Positions 1-6,457 of a stretch of DNA of 12,308 nucleotides are shown one piece after another. Position numbers and translations under genes: made by a program. Source of the DNA: Candidatus Spechtiibacteriota bacterium. Lineage in GTDB: Bacteria; Patescibacteriota; Minisyncoccia; Spechtbacterales; HO2-43-30. The stretch lies in contig JACOUK010000035.1 in the NCBI GenBank assembly GCA_016177905.1, positions 1 to 12,308 of the forward strand, written 5' to 3'. Within the stretch, counting starts at the first letter, position 1; every line of letters starts with the position of its first letter. The notes under the pieces were generated by a model. It searched no databases. It was not told the origin of the DNA and saw only the letters and a program-made list of their open reading frames with translations.

Positions 1-1
1 A

Positions 2-1525
2 GAGAAGACTGGCGAGAGTAATGATACAGAGAAGAAGTTCGAGGCATTTGGAGAGAAGGCGGAAGAAGCAGAGCGGGAATTGAATCTGGCGGAAAATGAA
101 ATGAAGAGAGTGAAACAAGATCTCTTTCCTCAAGAGTTTCAAAAAGTGATTGTCGAGTTGCGTGAGAAGTTGCCTTTGCTAGAGGACGGAGTCCGGATTC
201 TCAAAGACTATTCAAGGATCCTTTCTCCTTTGCTTGGAGAGGATTCGCCAAAACGGTATCTTATTATTTTTCAAAATTCAAGCGAAATACGCCCCACAGG
301 AGGATTTATAGGGAGTTACGCGATTCTTGAAGTGGCGAACGATACAATAAAAAAGATGGAAATTCGGGGGATTTATGACGCGGACGGCCAGCTTAGCGTA
401 AATGTGATTCCTCCCAAACCCCTCCAGCATATCTCGAGCGCGTGGTCCACGCATGACGCGAATTGGTTTTTTGATTTTCCCGCGTCAGCAAAAAAGATCA
501 GCTGGTTTTTTGAAAAGACCGGCGAAGAGAAGATTGACGGAGTGATGAGTCTCAACATCGAGCTTATAGAGAAGCTTCTTACGCTCACAGGGCCTGTCGG
601 TCTTCCCGAATACAATCTCACACTTGATGCGCAAAACTTTCGGGACGAAGTGCAATATGAGGTTGAAGTTGGCTACGATAAAAAAATAAATCGCCCCAAA
701 CAAGTTCTGGCCGATTTTACGCCCCTATTTCTTGTCCGGCTGTATGAGGTTTGGCAAAATCAGAAACAGGAACTTTTCTCAATTCTCGCCGACGCGTTAG
801 AGGAGAAGAATATCATGCTGTTTTTTAAAGAAAGAGAGTCGCAAAAATTTTTTGAAGAGCATGGCTGGACCGGAAGCATGGAGAATGCCAAAAATTCTGA
901 TTATCTCGCGGTAGCGCATATCAATATCGGCGGGTATAAGACGAGTAGATATATGGAGCAAGAAATAATCCGCCGCGCCAAAATCAAAGAGGATGGCACA
1001 ATCGTTGAGCATCTTCTGATATCGCAGAGCCATAAGGGAGGGGATAGCAAATACTGGTGGTATAACAAGCCGAATATCGATTATGTGAAGATATATGTGC
1101 CGAAAGGCGCAAAGCTCGTTTCCTCTACAGGCGGAAAACGAAGAGATGTGGAGAAACCGGTTGATTATCGGTCACTTCAATTTGTAGAAGATCCGGAGAT
1201 TGAGACAATCGAAAAAACGATGAGCGCTTCGGGCCCTATCGATATTTTTGAAGAGAACGGAAAGACTGTCTTTGCCACGTGGGTTGTGACAAAGGCAAAG
1301 GCAGCAAGCGTAGTGGAAATAGAATATACGCTTCCATTCCGAGTGGAACTTCATCAAGGCAAGGGAGCGTATCGTATGTATTTCCAAAAACAGGCGGGAA
1401 CGAGCGCGAATGCGAGATCGACACTTACACTCCCCGAAAATTGGCGTGAGCTTACAGAAAATCCGCTTGAACAGTCGTTTATCCTTGATAAAGATCGGGA
1501 AATCCAGTATACCTTGAGGAGATGA
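2..1525 (+). CDS. DUF4012 domain protein, C-terminal part (5' end outside window)
   Basis: The reading frame is open from base 2 to the TGA at 1523-1525, giving at least 507 residues, so the true start lies upstream of the window. The TTG at base 80 is only an internal codon. The motif FQNSSEIRPTGGFIGSY near residues 88-104 of the visible part, and the segment around DANWFFDFP, are the hallmarks I recognise for DUF4012, a family common in Patescibacteria and some Gram-positives. Its biochemical role is unknown. Members usually have an N-terminal membrane anchor and a large outer domain, and the anchor would lie in the missing part. The charged, Glu/Lys-rich start (residues 1-35) is probably a helical linker. 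The gene ends in an ATGA overlap with murJ, which suggests co-translation and a cell-envelope role, though this is inference. Confidence 0.85.
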   Translation, partial: EKTGESNDTEKKFEAFGEKAEEAERELNLAENEMKRVKQDLFPQEFQKVIVELREKLPLLEDGVRILKDYSRILSPLLGEDSPKRYLIIFQNSSEIRPTGGFIGSYAILEVANDTIKKMEIRGIYDADGQLSVNVIPPKPLQHISSAWSTHDANWFFDFPASAKKISWFFEKTGEEKIDGVMSLNIELIEKLLTLTGPVGLPEYNLTLDAQNFRDEVQYEVEVGYDKKINRPKQVLADFTPLFLVRLYEVWQNQKQELFSILADALEEKNIMLFFKERESQKFFEEHGWTGSMENAKNSDYLAVAHINIGGYKTSRYMEQEIIRRAKIKEDGTIVEHLLISQSHKGGDSKYWWYNKPNIDYVKIYVPKGAKLVSSTGGKRRDVEKPVDYRSLQFVEDPEIETIEKTMSASGPIDIFEENGKTVFATWVVTKAKAASVVEIEYTLPFRVELHQGKGAYRMYFQKQAGTSANARSTLTLPENWRELTENPLEQSFILDKDREIQYTLRR

Positions 1526-3201
1526 CAAAATTTTCGCAGATTTTTCATGCGCCTTCGAAAACCGTGACTTCGGCGGCTTTTTTGTTGGCGATCGCGGCGC
1601 TTTTAAGCCGTATGTTGGGACTTGCGCGGGATAGAATACTCGCGGGGACTTTTGGAGCGGGGAATGAGCTCGATGTGTATTTTGCCGCGTTTCGCGTGCC
1701 CGATTTTGTGTTCCAGATTGTGATTGCGGGCGCGGTTTCCTCCGCGTTTATTCCCATGTTTATGTCTCTGTACGCAAAAAATAAAGAAGAAGCGTGGAGA
1801 GCGGCGAATAACTTTTTAAACATCGCTATTTTTTCTCTCGTGGTTTTGGGAGGAATAGCCGTGATATTCACGCCAGTTTTTACTCCGTTTGTGACTCCCG
1901 GCTTTGAGGGCGAAAAATACCGAGAGACTGTCGGGCTCACGAGAATTCTTTTTCTAAGTCTCGTATTTTTGGGCTTGAGCGCTATTTTTTCAGGCATTCT
2001 TCACTCGTTCAAAAGATTTTTGGCGTACGCGCTCGCGCCCGTATTTTATAATCTCGGCATTATATTCGGCGCGCTTGTGCTCGTGAAATATCTTGGGATT
2101 TATGGGTTGGCGTGGGGAGTCGTGTTGGGAAGTTTTTTGCACTTTGTAATCCAGATACCTTCGGCATTTGCTTCGGGCTTTTTGTGGCAAAAAGTATTTG
2201 ATTTTCGGGACTCTCATTTTCAGAAGATTTTTTTTCTTATGGTCCCGCGGGCAGTGGGACTCGGCATCTATCAGATGAATTTATGGGTCGTAACCGCGAT
2301 TGCTTCGACGCTTCAGGCGGGGTCGGTCGCAATATTTCACCTCGCGAACAATCTAGAATACTTGCCCATCGGTATTATCGGAATATCTTTCGCGGTGGCG
2401 GTGTTTCCTTCGCTTTCGGAATTTGTGTCATACGAAAAGAAAAAGGAGTTTATCGGCGAAATATCTTCCGCGGCCCGAGTTATTCTTTTTTTTGTTGTGC
2501 CTTTAAGCGTGCTTATATTCGTTCTTCGAGCGCATATTGTGCGGATAATTCTTGGAACAGGAGAATTCGGCTGGTCCGATACCCGTCTCACCGCGGCGAG
2601 CCTCGGCCTTTTTTGCTTTGGAATTTTCGCTCAAAGTCTTATTCCTCTGTTTTCGCGCGCTTTTTACGCGCTTCACAATACAAAAACTCCGGTTATTTTG
2701 AACAGCATCGGAATGGCCCTGAATGTTGTCTTGAGTCTTCTCTTTGTGTTTTGGATATTTACGATCCCCGAATTCAGAAGTTTTGTTTCCCGATTTTTAC
2801 ATTTGGAAGGGATCGAGAATCTTCAATTGCTCGGGCTTCCGCTCGCGTTTTCGATTTCAGGAATTCTAAATCTTGCCATACTTTTTACCGTATTCCAAAA
2901 ACGCATCGGCGTTTCGTGGGATTCAGGGCTTCTGGGGTCGGGTGTGAAAATTTTTGTCGCAAGTATGGTATCGGGGGTTCTTGCGTACGGTATTCTTTTC
3001 CTTGTGGGCCCATTCGTAAATACAAAAACTGTTCTGGGTCTTTCCCTGCAGGCCGGGATCGCTACAACCGCGGGTGCCGTAGCTTATGTTTTATTGATGC
3101 TTGTATTTCGCGCTCCAGAGCTTAACTCTTTCCAGCGTCTGTTCAAGGGAAGACTGCGTCTCTCTGCGTATCCTCACGAACATGAGATAAATGGGAGATA
3201 G
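1522..3201 (+). CDS. murJ: Lipid II flippase MurJ (MviN family)
   Basis: This 559-residue, very hydrophobic protein fits the MurJ family, which moves lipid-linked peptidoglycan precursor from the inner to the outer face of the cytoplasmic membrane. The N-terminal signature is clear: RMLGLARDRILAGTFGAG at residues 30-47, then DVYFAAFRVPDF and GAVSSAFIPMF. The Arg residues and the Asp after GAGNEL match positions important for substrate binding in studied MurJ proteins. Many hydrophobic helices follow, in line with the usual 14 membrane segments. The start ATG at 1522 overlaps the stop codon of the DUF4012 gene (ATGA). The purine-rich GAGGAG at 1516-1521 touches the ATG directly, which is too close for a normal Shine-Dalgarno site, so translation may depend on reinitiation after the upstream gene. 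A long alternative-frame ORF at 2283-3125 lies within it and is a shadow. Confidence 0.95.
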   Translation: MTKFSQIFHAPSKTVTSAAFLLAIAALLSRMLGLARDRILAGTFGAGNELDVYFAAFRVPDFVFQIVIAGAVSSAFIPMFMSLYAKNKEEAWRAANNFLNIAIFSLVVLGGIAVIFTPVFTPFVTPGFEGEKYRETVGLTRILFLSLVFLGLSAIFSGILHSFKRFLAYALAPVFYNLGIIFGALVLVKYLGIYGLAWGVVLGSFLHFVIQIPSAFASGFLWQKVFDFRDSHFQKIFFLMVPRAVGLGIYQMNLWVVTAIASTLQAGSVAIFHLANNLEYLPIGIIGISFAVAVFPSLSEFVSYEKKKEFIGEISSAARVILFFVVPLSVLIFVLRAHIVRIILGTGEFGWSDTRLTAASLGLFCFGIFAQSLIPLFSRAFYALHNTKTPVILNSIGMALNVVLSLLFVFWIFTIPEFRSFVSRFLHLEGIENLQLLGLPLAFSISGILNLAILFTVFQKRIGVSWDSGLLGSGVKIFVASMVSGVLAYGILFLVGPFVNTKTVLGLSLQAGIATTAGAVAYVLLMLVFRAPELNSFQRLFKGRLRLSAYPHEHEINGR

Positions 3202-3208
3202 GCTTCTG

Positions 3209-3235
3209 TTGCTTTGTGAATGTGTGTGGTATTAT
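3209..3235 (+). promoter_or_regulatory. Probable promoter for lepA (extended -10)
   Basis: An extended -10 element, TGG followed by TATTAT (3227-3235), lies just after murJ. A weak -35 candidate, TTGCTT, is at 3209-3214 with a short 15-bp spacer. A second reading uses TATAAA at 3233-3238 with an 18-bp spacer. Transcription would begin near 3242 and run through a hairpin before lepA. This is judged by eye only. Confidence 0.4.
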
Positions 3236-3263
3236 AAAAATGATTTCTCAAAGCCATCCATAC

Positions 3264-3294
3264 AAGCCCCAAGAGTTTACTGTCTGGGGCTTTT
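3264..3294 (+). terminator. GC-rich hairpin with short T run before lepA
   Basis: AAGCCCC (3264-3270) pairs with GGGGCTT (3286-3292). The stem extends inward by AGA/TCT around a single bulged A, and four T follow (3291-3294). It could terminate transcripts arriving from murJ. It lies downstream of the candidate promoter at 3209-3235, so it could also act as an attenuator in the lepA leader. The short T tract makes termination uncertain. Confidence 0.5.
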
Positions 3295-3329
3295 AAATGC
3301 CTCAAAATTCTAGTAGGATAGTTACAATC

Positions 3330-5180
3330 ATGAGTACAGAGAATATCCGCAATTTTTGCATTATCGCGCATGTGGATCATGGAAAATCAACTCTTGCTGA
3401 TCGTTTTTTGGAATTGACGGGAACTGTGGAGAAGCGAAAAATGCGCGAGCAGTATTTGGATATGATGGATTTGGAGCGAGAGCGCGGGATTACCATCAAG
3501 ATGCAGCCGGTGCGTATGAAATATAAGGATTACACATTAAACTTGATTGATACTCCGGGTCATGTTGATTTTTCGTATGAAGTTTCGCGCGCGCTCGCGG
3601 CGGTGGAAGGAGCGATTTTGCTTGTGGACGCGACAAAGGGAATCGAAGCGCAGACGCTCGCGCACGCGAAAATTGCGATTGAGCAAGGCCTTACCATTAT
3701 TCCGGCCGTGAATAAGATTGACCTTGCCCAGGCGCGGATTACAGAAACAGAGCGGGGGATTGAGGATTTGCTTTTATCATTTGACTATGCGGCGGAAAAA
3801 ATATTTCGAATATCCGGGAAAACAGGCGAGGGTGTGAGCGAGCTTCTCAACGCAGTGATAGAGAAGATACCTTGCCCCGAATTACCAATAATTACCAATT
3901 ACTCGCCTCGCTCCCGCGAAGGCGGAGCGGGCCAACTATCAATTACTCCCTTGCGAGCCCTTATTTTTGATTCCATATTTGATTCATACAAGGGAGTTGT
4001 CGCGTATGTGCGCATCAAGGAAGGGAGGGTTTCAAAAAACGATACGATCTTTTTTATAGCCGGAGGCATAGAGTCGGAGATGAAAGAGCTTGGGTATTTT
4101 TCACCAGAATTTACGGCGGCGAGTTCGCTCGAGGAAGGAGAGATTGGCTATATCGCAACTGGCATGAAAGAAGCTGAAAAAGTCAAGATAGGCGATACGA
4201 TTACCATAGCCGCAAGCGGTGAACAGCGAGCTGTCAGCCGATTGCCGGGATACAAAGAGCCGCAGCCGCTTGTATTCGCGAGTGTGTTTCCGACTGAAGG
4301 CGATGAATTTGATTCGTTGAAGGATGCAATTTCAGAGCTCAAACTCAACGACGCCTCGCTTTATTTCGAACCAGACTATTCGGAAGTGCTTGGCCGTGGA
4401 ATGAAGTGCGGGTTTCTTGGAATGCTTCACATGGAAATTACGCTTGAGCGGCTCCGGCGCGAGTTTCATATCGAGACAGTGGTAACCTCTCCTTCTGTTG
4501 TGTATGAAGTAAAGATGAAGAACGGCGAAGAGATGCGTGTGTATACCCCTTCCAAGTTTCCCGATGTCTCAAAGATCGAGAAAATTTTTGAACCTTACGC
4601 GATCCTCGAAATTTTGACTCCCTCATCGTATCTTTCTCCGGTTATGAGTATTTTGAAGGATCTGCGCGGCGAATATCGTGAAACGGAGAATCTCGGGCAA
4701 GAACATTTGAGAGTGCGGTATCTCGTGCCCCTTGCTGAAATAATTACGGATTTTCATGATACATTAAAAAGTGTTTCAAGCGGATTTGCGTCTCTCTCAT
4801 ATGAATTTGCGGGAACGCGCGAGGCGGATGTCGTAAAAATGGATATTTTGCTTGCCGGCGAAAAAATTGAGACGCTCGCCCGAATTGTCCCGCGAGATAG
4901 CGCGTATGAGGCGGGGAAAAGAATCGTGGGAAAACTGAAGGAGATTATGCCGCCCGAGCAGTTTGCGGTTGCGATTCAAGCCGCGGTTGGCGGAAAAATT
5001 ATCGCGCGAGAGACAAAAAGCGCCATGCGAAAAGATGTCACCGGGTATCTCTATGGAGGAGACTATACAAGAAAACGCAAGCTTTTAGAAAAACAAAAAA
5101 AGGGCAAGAAGCGCCTTGGGGAACATGCTCACGTCCGCCTCGACAACGAGACGCTGATGAAGTTGTTTAAGAGCTCATAG
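3330..5180 (+). CDS. lepA: Elongation factor 4 (LepA), back-translocating GTPase
   Basis: LepA is a ribosome-bound translational GTPase. Visible GTPase motifs are AHVDHGKST (residues 13-21), the switch I region ERGITIK, DTPGH (74-78) and NKID (128-131). The C-terminal end TGYLYGGDYTRKRKLLEKQKKGKKR is the family's diagnostic tail. I chose the ATG at 3330 because it gives the usual start MSTENIRNF and has AGGAT at 3315-3319 about 10 bases upstream. The in-frame ATG at 3297 lies at the foot of the leader hairpin, has no ribosome site, and adds residues unlike the family. The resulting 616 residues exceed the usual ~600. The excess is near residues 186-206, between IPCP and PLRALIFDS, where a palindromic repeat has been inserted in frame (see the repeat at 3881-3948). 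Confidence 0.95.
   Translation: MSTENIRNFCIIAHVDHGKSTLADRFLELTGTVEKRKMREQYLDMMDLERERGITIKMQPVRMKYKDYTLNLIDTPGHVDFSYEVSRALAAVEGAILLVDATKGIEAQTLAHAKIAIEQGLTIIPAVNKIDLAQARITETERGIEDLLLSFDYAAEKIFRISGKTGEGVSELLNAVIEKIPCPELPIITNYSPRSREGGAGQLSITPLRALIFDSIFDSYKGVVAYVRIKEGRVSKNDTIFFIAGGIESEMKELGYFSPEFTAASSLEEGEIGYIATGMKEAEKVKIGDTITIAASGEQRAVSRLPGYKEPQPLVFASVFPTEGDEFDSLKDAISELKLNDASLYFEPDYSEVLGRGMKCGFLGMLHMEITLERLRREFHIETVVTSPSVVYEVKMKNGEEMRVYTPSKFPDVSKIEKIFEPYAILEILTPSSYLSPVMSILKDLRGEYRETENLGQEHLRVRYLVPLAEIITDFHDTLKSVSSGFASLSYEFAGTREADVVKMDILLAGEKIETLARIVPRDSAYEAGKRIVGKLKEIMPPEQFAVAIQAAVGGKIIARETKSAMRKDVTGYLYGGDYTRKRKLLEKQKKGKKRLGEHAHVRLDNETLMKLFKSS
3881..3948 (+). repeat. Palindromic element inserted in frame in lepA, with 9-bp direct repeats
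   Basis: CAATTACTC occurs at 3896-3904 and again at 3940-3948. Between them lie 35 bp containing a hairpin: CGCTCC pairs with GGAGCG, extended by a wobble and a further pair. The left side also has ATTACCAAT twice in tandem (3881-3889 and 3891-3899). The segment encodes about 20 Ser/Gly/Arg-rich residues at a point where other LepA proteins have a short loop. The flanking 9-bp copies resemble a target-site duplication. The arrangement resembles the Rickettsia palindromic elements known to insert in frame into proteins, but relationship to that family is not claimed. Confidence 0.65.
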
Positions 5181-5191
5181 ATTGTGATATA

Positions 5192-5296
5192 TTAGAGATA
5201 GGGAACAATAAGAAATGTGATGGTTGAAAGCGCGATCACGCATACCGCAATCGTCCAGAAAATTCTTGCAATTTTTCGCATTTTGTTTGGGTTCAT
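5192..5296 (-). CDS. Small single-pass membrane protein, 34 aa
   Basis: The ATG complement is at 5294-5296 and the TAA complement at 5192-5194. The protein is MNPNKMRKIARIFW followed by a hydrophobic stretch, IAVCVIALSTITFLIVPYL. This gives a basic N-terminus and one membrane helix with the tail inside-positive. Short proteins of this shape are, to my knowledge, common in Parcubacteria genomes, and their function is unknown. It runs convergently toward lepA, 11 bases from lepA's stop. Upstream, AGAAAG about 9 bases before the ATG could be a weak ribosome site. The start lies just outside the inverted repeat at 5306-5413, which may hold its promoter. There is no homology evidence available here, so it could be chance, but the clean helix and placement favour a real gene. 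Confidence 0.55.
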   Translation of the reverse strand: MNPNKMRKIARIFWTIAVCVIALSTITFLIVPYL

Positions 5297-5305
5297 ATAG
5301 TATCT

Positions 5306-5413
5306 TTCTAGTGTATAAGCAATTTTTATTCTCGCAAGGGGGCGACCTTACAACCCCCCTATCAAAAAAGATAGACTCCCCCTTGATGAACAAAAATTGC
5401 TTGTACACTAGAA
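5306..5413. repeat. 108-bp imperfect inverted repeat between divergent genes
   Basis: The arms 5306-5342 and 5378-5413 are about 36 bp each and complementary apart from two single-base differences and a small TCG/AT difference. They begin TTCTAGTGTA and end TACACTAGAA. The centre offers competing folds: GGGGG (5338-5342) can pair with the C run at 5354-5359 or with CCCCC at 5378-5382, and TATC-A6-GATA (5360-5373) forms a small hairpin. The arms contain TTGCTT and TACACT-like words facing outward toward both divergent genes, so they may carry paired promoters. It could also be a miniature mobile element or a structured RNA. No clear target duplication was seen. Confidence 0.7.
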
Positions 5414-5441
5414 GACTGTAAGCAAGCGTATTGTATCAGAT

Positions 5442-5876
5442 ATGAGAAATAAAAGAAACGCGAAGTTTTTTATTAATATCCTTGCGTCTAAAATTTCACT
5501 CCTCGCTCTCGGCGGGCTTACGGTGTGGCTTGGAATTTCTGTTTTGAAAGAGGCAAATCGGAAACATGAAGCTTCGGACGCTGTTGCCCTTCTTGAAGCT
5601 GAAAAGCAGGACTTGGAAGCAAAAAATGCTGATGCCGCGGCAGTTCTCGGTTCCTTGAAGGATGCGGGGATTCTTGAGCTTGAGGCAAAAAGGCGACTGA
5701 ATCTCAAAAAAATTGGCGAGGAAGTCGCGGTGATATTGCGGGAAAAAAATGGGCAAGAGCAGAGTCGGGGCAGTGAGGATTCTGTTGAAAAAACTAAGAC
5801 TTTAAATGATGGAGGTGAAGGGGCGGATTTTCCAAATCCTCTCAAGTGGTGGAAGTATATTACAGGATCTGAGTAA
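5442..5876 (+). CDS. Septum formation initiator family protein (FtsB/DivIC-like)
   Basis: This 144-residue protein has the FtsB/DivIC layout: a basic N-terminus, one membrane helix at about residues 13-34, then an Ala/Glu/Lys-rich coiled coil (about 36-85). After it comes LNLKKIGEEVAVIL (86-99), the conserved block that follows the coiled coil in this family. In other bacteria such proteins bridge FtsL and FtsQ/DivIB in the division complex at the membrane. The C-terminal part is acidic and probably disordered, then ends in NPLKWWKYI, a tail I associate with Parcubacteria members. The start ATG at 5442 has no convincing ribosome site; the leader comes out of the inverted repeat. FtsB and DivIC cannot be told apart from this sequence, so no symbol is given. 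Confidence 0.85.
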   Translation: MRNKRNAKFFINILASKISLLALGGLTVWLGISVLKEANRKHEASDAVALLEAEKQDLEAKNADAAAVLGSLKDAGILELEAKRRLNLKKIGEEVAVILREKNGQEQSRGSEDSVEKTKTLNDGGEGADFPNPLKWWKYITGSE

Positions 5877-5908
5877 CAAATTATAAGAATTTCTCCTCCG
5901 CGAATTCT

Positions 5909-5953
5909 AGCGGGCTTGCCCGCTGAAGTCTCGCGTAGCGAGACGAAGGCGGG
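5909..5953. repeat. Palindromic repeat abutting the tRNA-Gly 5' half
   Basis: There are two adjoining hairpins. AGCGGGC-TT-GCCCGCT is at 5909-5924. GTCTCGC-GTA-GCGAGAC is at 5928-5944, enclosed by CCCGC (5919-5923) pairing with GCGGG (5949-5953). The core GTCTCGC-GNA-GCGAGAC recurs at 6469-6485. The last five bases, GCGGG, are also the first five of the tRNA-Gly acceptor stem. Confidence 0.7.
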
Positions 5954-5982
5954 ATTAGTATAGTGGCAGTACGCGACCTTCC
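5949..5982 (+). pseudogene. 5' half of an interrupted tRNA-Gly(CCC)
   Basis: This 34-nt segment matches the first 34 nt of the intact tRNA-Gly at 6313 from the D arm through the anticodon stem. It has acceptor strand GCGGGAT (5949-5955), D arm GTAT/GTAC (5958-5961 and 5969-5972), anticodon stem strand CGACC (5974-5978) and loop start TTCC (5979-5982). It stops after the second anticodon base. The matching 3' half is at 6496-6532 and restores a perfect 7-bp acceptor stem, GCGGGAT with ATCCCGC. Unless the 513-bp insert is removed from RNA, the gene is broken. Confidence 0.8.
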
Positions 5983-5988
5983 TCCGCC
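5977..5988 (+). repeat. 12-bp direct repeat, left copy (right copy 6392-6403)
   Basis: CCTTCCTCCGCC occurs at 5977-5988, across the junction of tRNA half and insert, and again at 6392-6403, just after the intact tRNA-Gly. The two copies bracket the block containing the GIY-YIG gene and the complete tRNA. They suggest that this block entered, or was duplicated, by recombination at that word. Confidence 0.6.
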
Positions 5989-6025
5989 CCCGACAACATC
6001 TGAAGAAGTTGTGGCGGGTGGTGGA
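5983..6025. repeat. Imperfect palindrome at left end of tRNA insert
   Basis: TCCGCC at the left and GGTGGTGGA at the right pair imperfectly around ACAAC (5993-5997) and GTTGT (6008-6012), with a small TCT/AGA inner stem. It begins exactly where the tRNA-Gly 5' half stops and leads into the GIY-YIG gene. Confidence 0.5.
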
Positions 6026-6046
6026 CAAAACCTTAAAATAAAGCAT

Positions 6047-6322
6047 ATGTTTTATACTTATGTTTTGTTATGTAGCAATAAGGAATCTTCTGAATCCGAA
6101 TTTTATATCGGATCTACCACCGATCTTAGAAATAGAGTAATAGAACATAAATCTGGCGAAATTAAAACCACAAGAAAGTTTGATAAAGTTTCTTTAGTCT
6201 ACTACGAATGCTGTGTAAATAAGACTGATGCGAGAAAGCGAGAATTACAACTTAAAACCGGATTTGGTAGAGGATATTTGAGGAGAAGACTGGAGAGTTA
6301 TTTGAAAGACGCGCGGATGTAG
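6047..6322 (+). CDS. GIY-YIG nuclease domain protein, 91 aa
   Basis: The protein is a stand-alone GIY-YIG nuclease domain of about the usual 80-100 residues. The first strand is YTYV (residues 3-6) in place of GIY. FYIGST is at 19-24, an Arg at 28 or 30 in LRNRVIEH is the likely catalytic Arg, and the Glu in KRELQLKTG (66) is the likely metal ligand. It ends with GRGYLRRRLESYLK. The family includes UvrC and Slx1 nuclease domains and homing endonucleases; the target cannot be read from sequence. I chose the ATG at 6047 because it starts the domain. The frame continues upstream to a GTG at 5963, but that extension translates tRNA sequence. No good ribosome site is seen. The last codons and TAG lie in the acceptor stem of the following tRNA-Gly. 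Its position inside a split tRNA gene suggests a homing-type role. Confidence 0.85.
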   Translation: MFYTYVLLCSNKESSESEFYIGSTTDLRNRVIEHKSGEIKTTRKFDKVSLVYYECCVNKTDARKRELQLKTGFGRGYLRRRLESYLKDARM

Positions 6323-6383
6323 TATAGCGGCAGTACGCGACCTTCCCAAGGTCGAAGCGGGGGTTCGACTCCCCTCATCCGCT
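6313..6383 (+). tRNA. tRNA-Gly(CCC), intact
   Basis: A full cloverleaf of 71 nt is visible. The acceptor GCGGATG (6313-6319) pairs with CATCCGC (6376-6382), and U73 is at 6383. The D arm is GTAT/GTAC. The anticodon stem CGACC/GGTCG encloses TTCCCAA with anticodon CCC at 6345-6347. The variable loop is 4 nt, and the T arm GGGGG-TTCGACT-CCCCT has the standard TTC. G1-C72, C2-G71, U73 and C35-C36 agree with known glycine identity elements. CCA is not encoded. It lies inside the insert that splits a second tRNA-Gly, and its first 10 nt overlap the end of the GIY-YIG gene, so it is probably transcribed with that gene. Confidence 0.95.
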
Positions 6384-6397
6384 CATAGAGGCCTTCC

Positions 6398-6457
6398 TCC
6401 GCCTAAAGGCCTGCCCAAAGCTATGCGATAGCATTGCTGGCAGGCCATTATGGCGGA
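6398..6457. repeat. 60-bp nested palindrome after tRNA-Gly
   Basis: There are three nested stems: TCCGCC (6398-6403) with GGCGGA (6452-6457), GGCCTGCC (6408-6415) with GGCAGGCC (6439-6446), and GCTAT-GCG-ATAGC (6420-6432). It has no T run, so it is not a classical terminator. It follows the tRNA by 14 bases. Confidence 0.65.

Noticed and set aside
2283..3125. 280-codon open frame within murJ
   Set aside because: It lies wholly inside murJ in another frame, its product is rich in Arg, Ser and Cys with no recognisable domain, and murJ motifs continue through the region.
3297..3329. Earlier ATG for lepA
   Set aside because: It lies at the end of the leader hairpin with no ribosome site. The residues it adds are not typical of LepA, while the ATG at 3330 gives the expected N-terminus.
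5175..5421. 65- and 77-residue ORFs on both strands across the inverted repeat
   Set aside because: Both mirror each other because of the repeat and lack protein-like features. The 34-residue frame at 5192-5296 is the better candidate.
5963..6046. Upstream GTG start extending the GIY-YIG protein by 28 residues
   Set aside because: The extension translates the tRNA half and a palindrome, is Pro/Gly-rich without domain features, and the domain begins right at the ATG at 6047.
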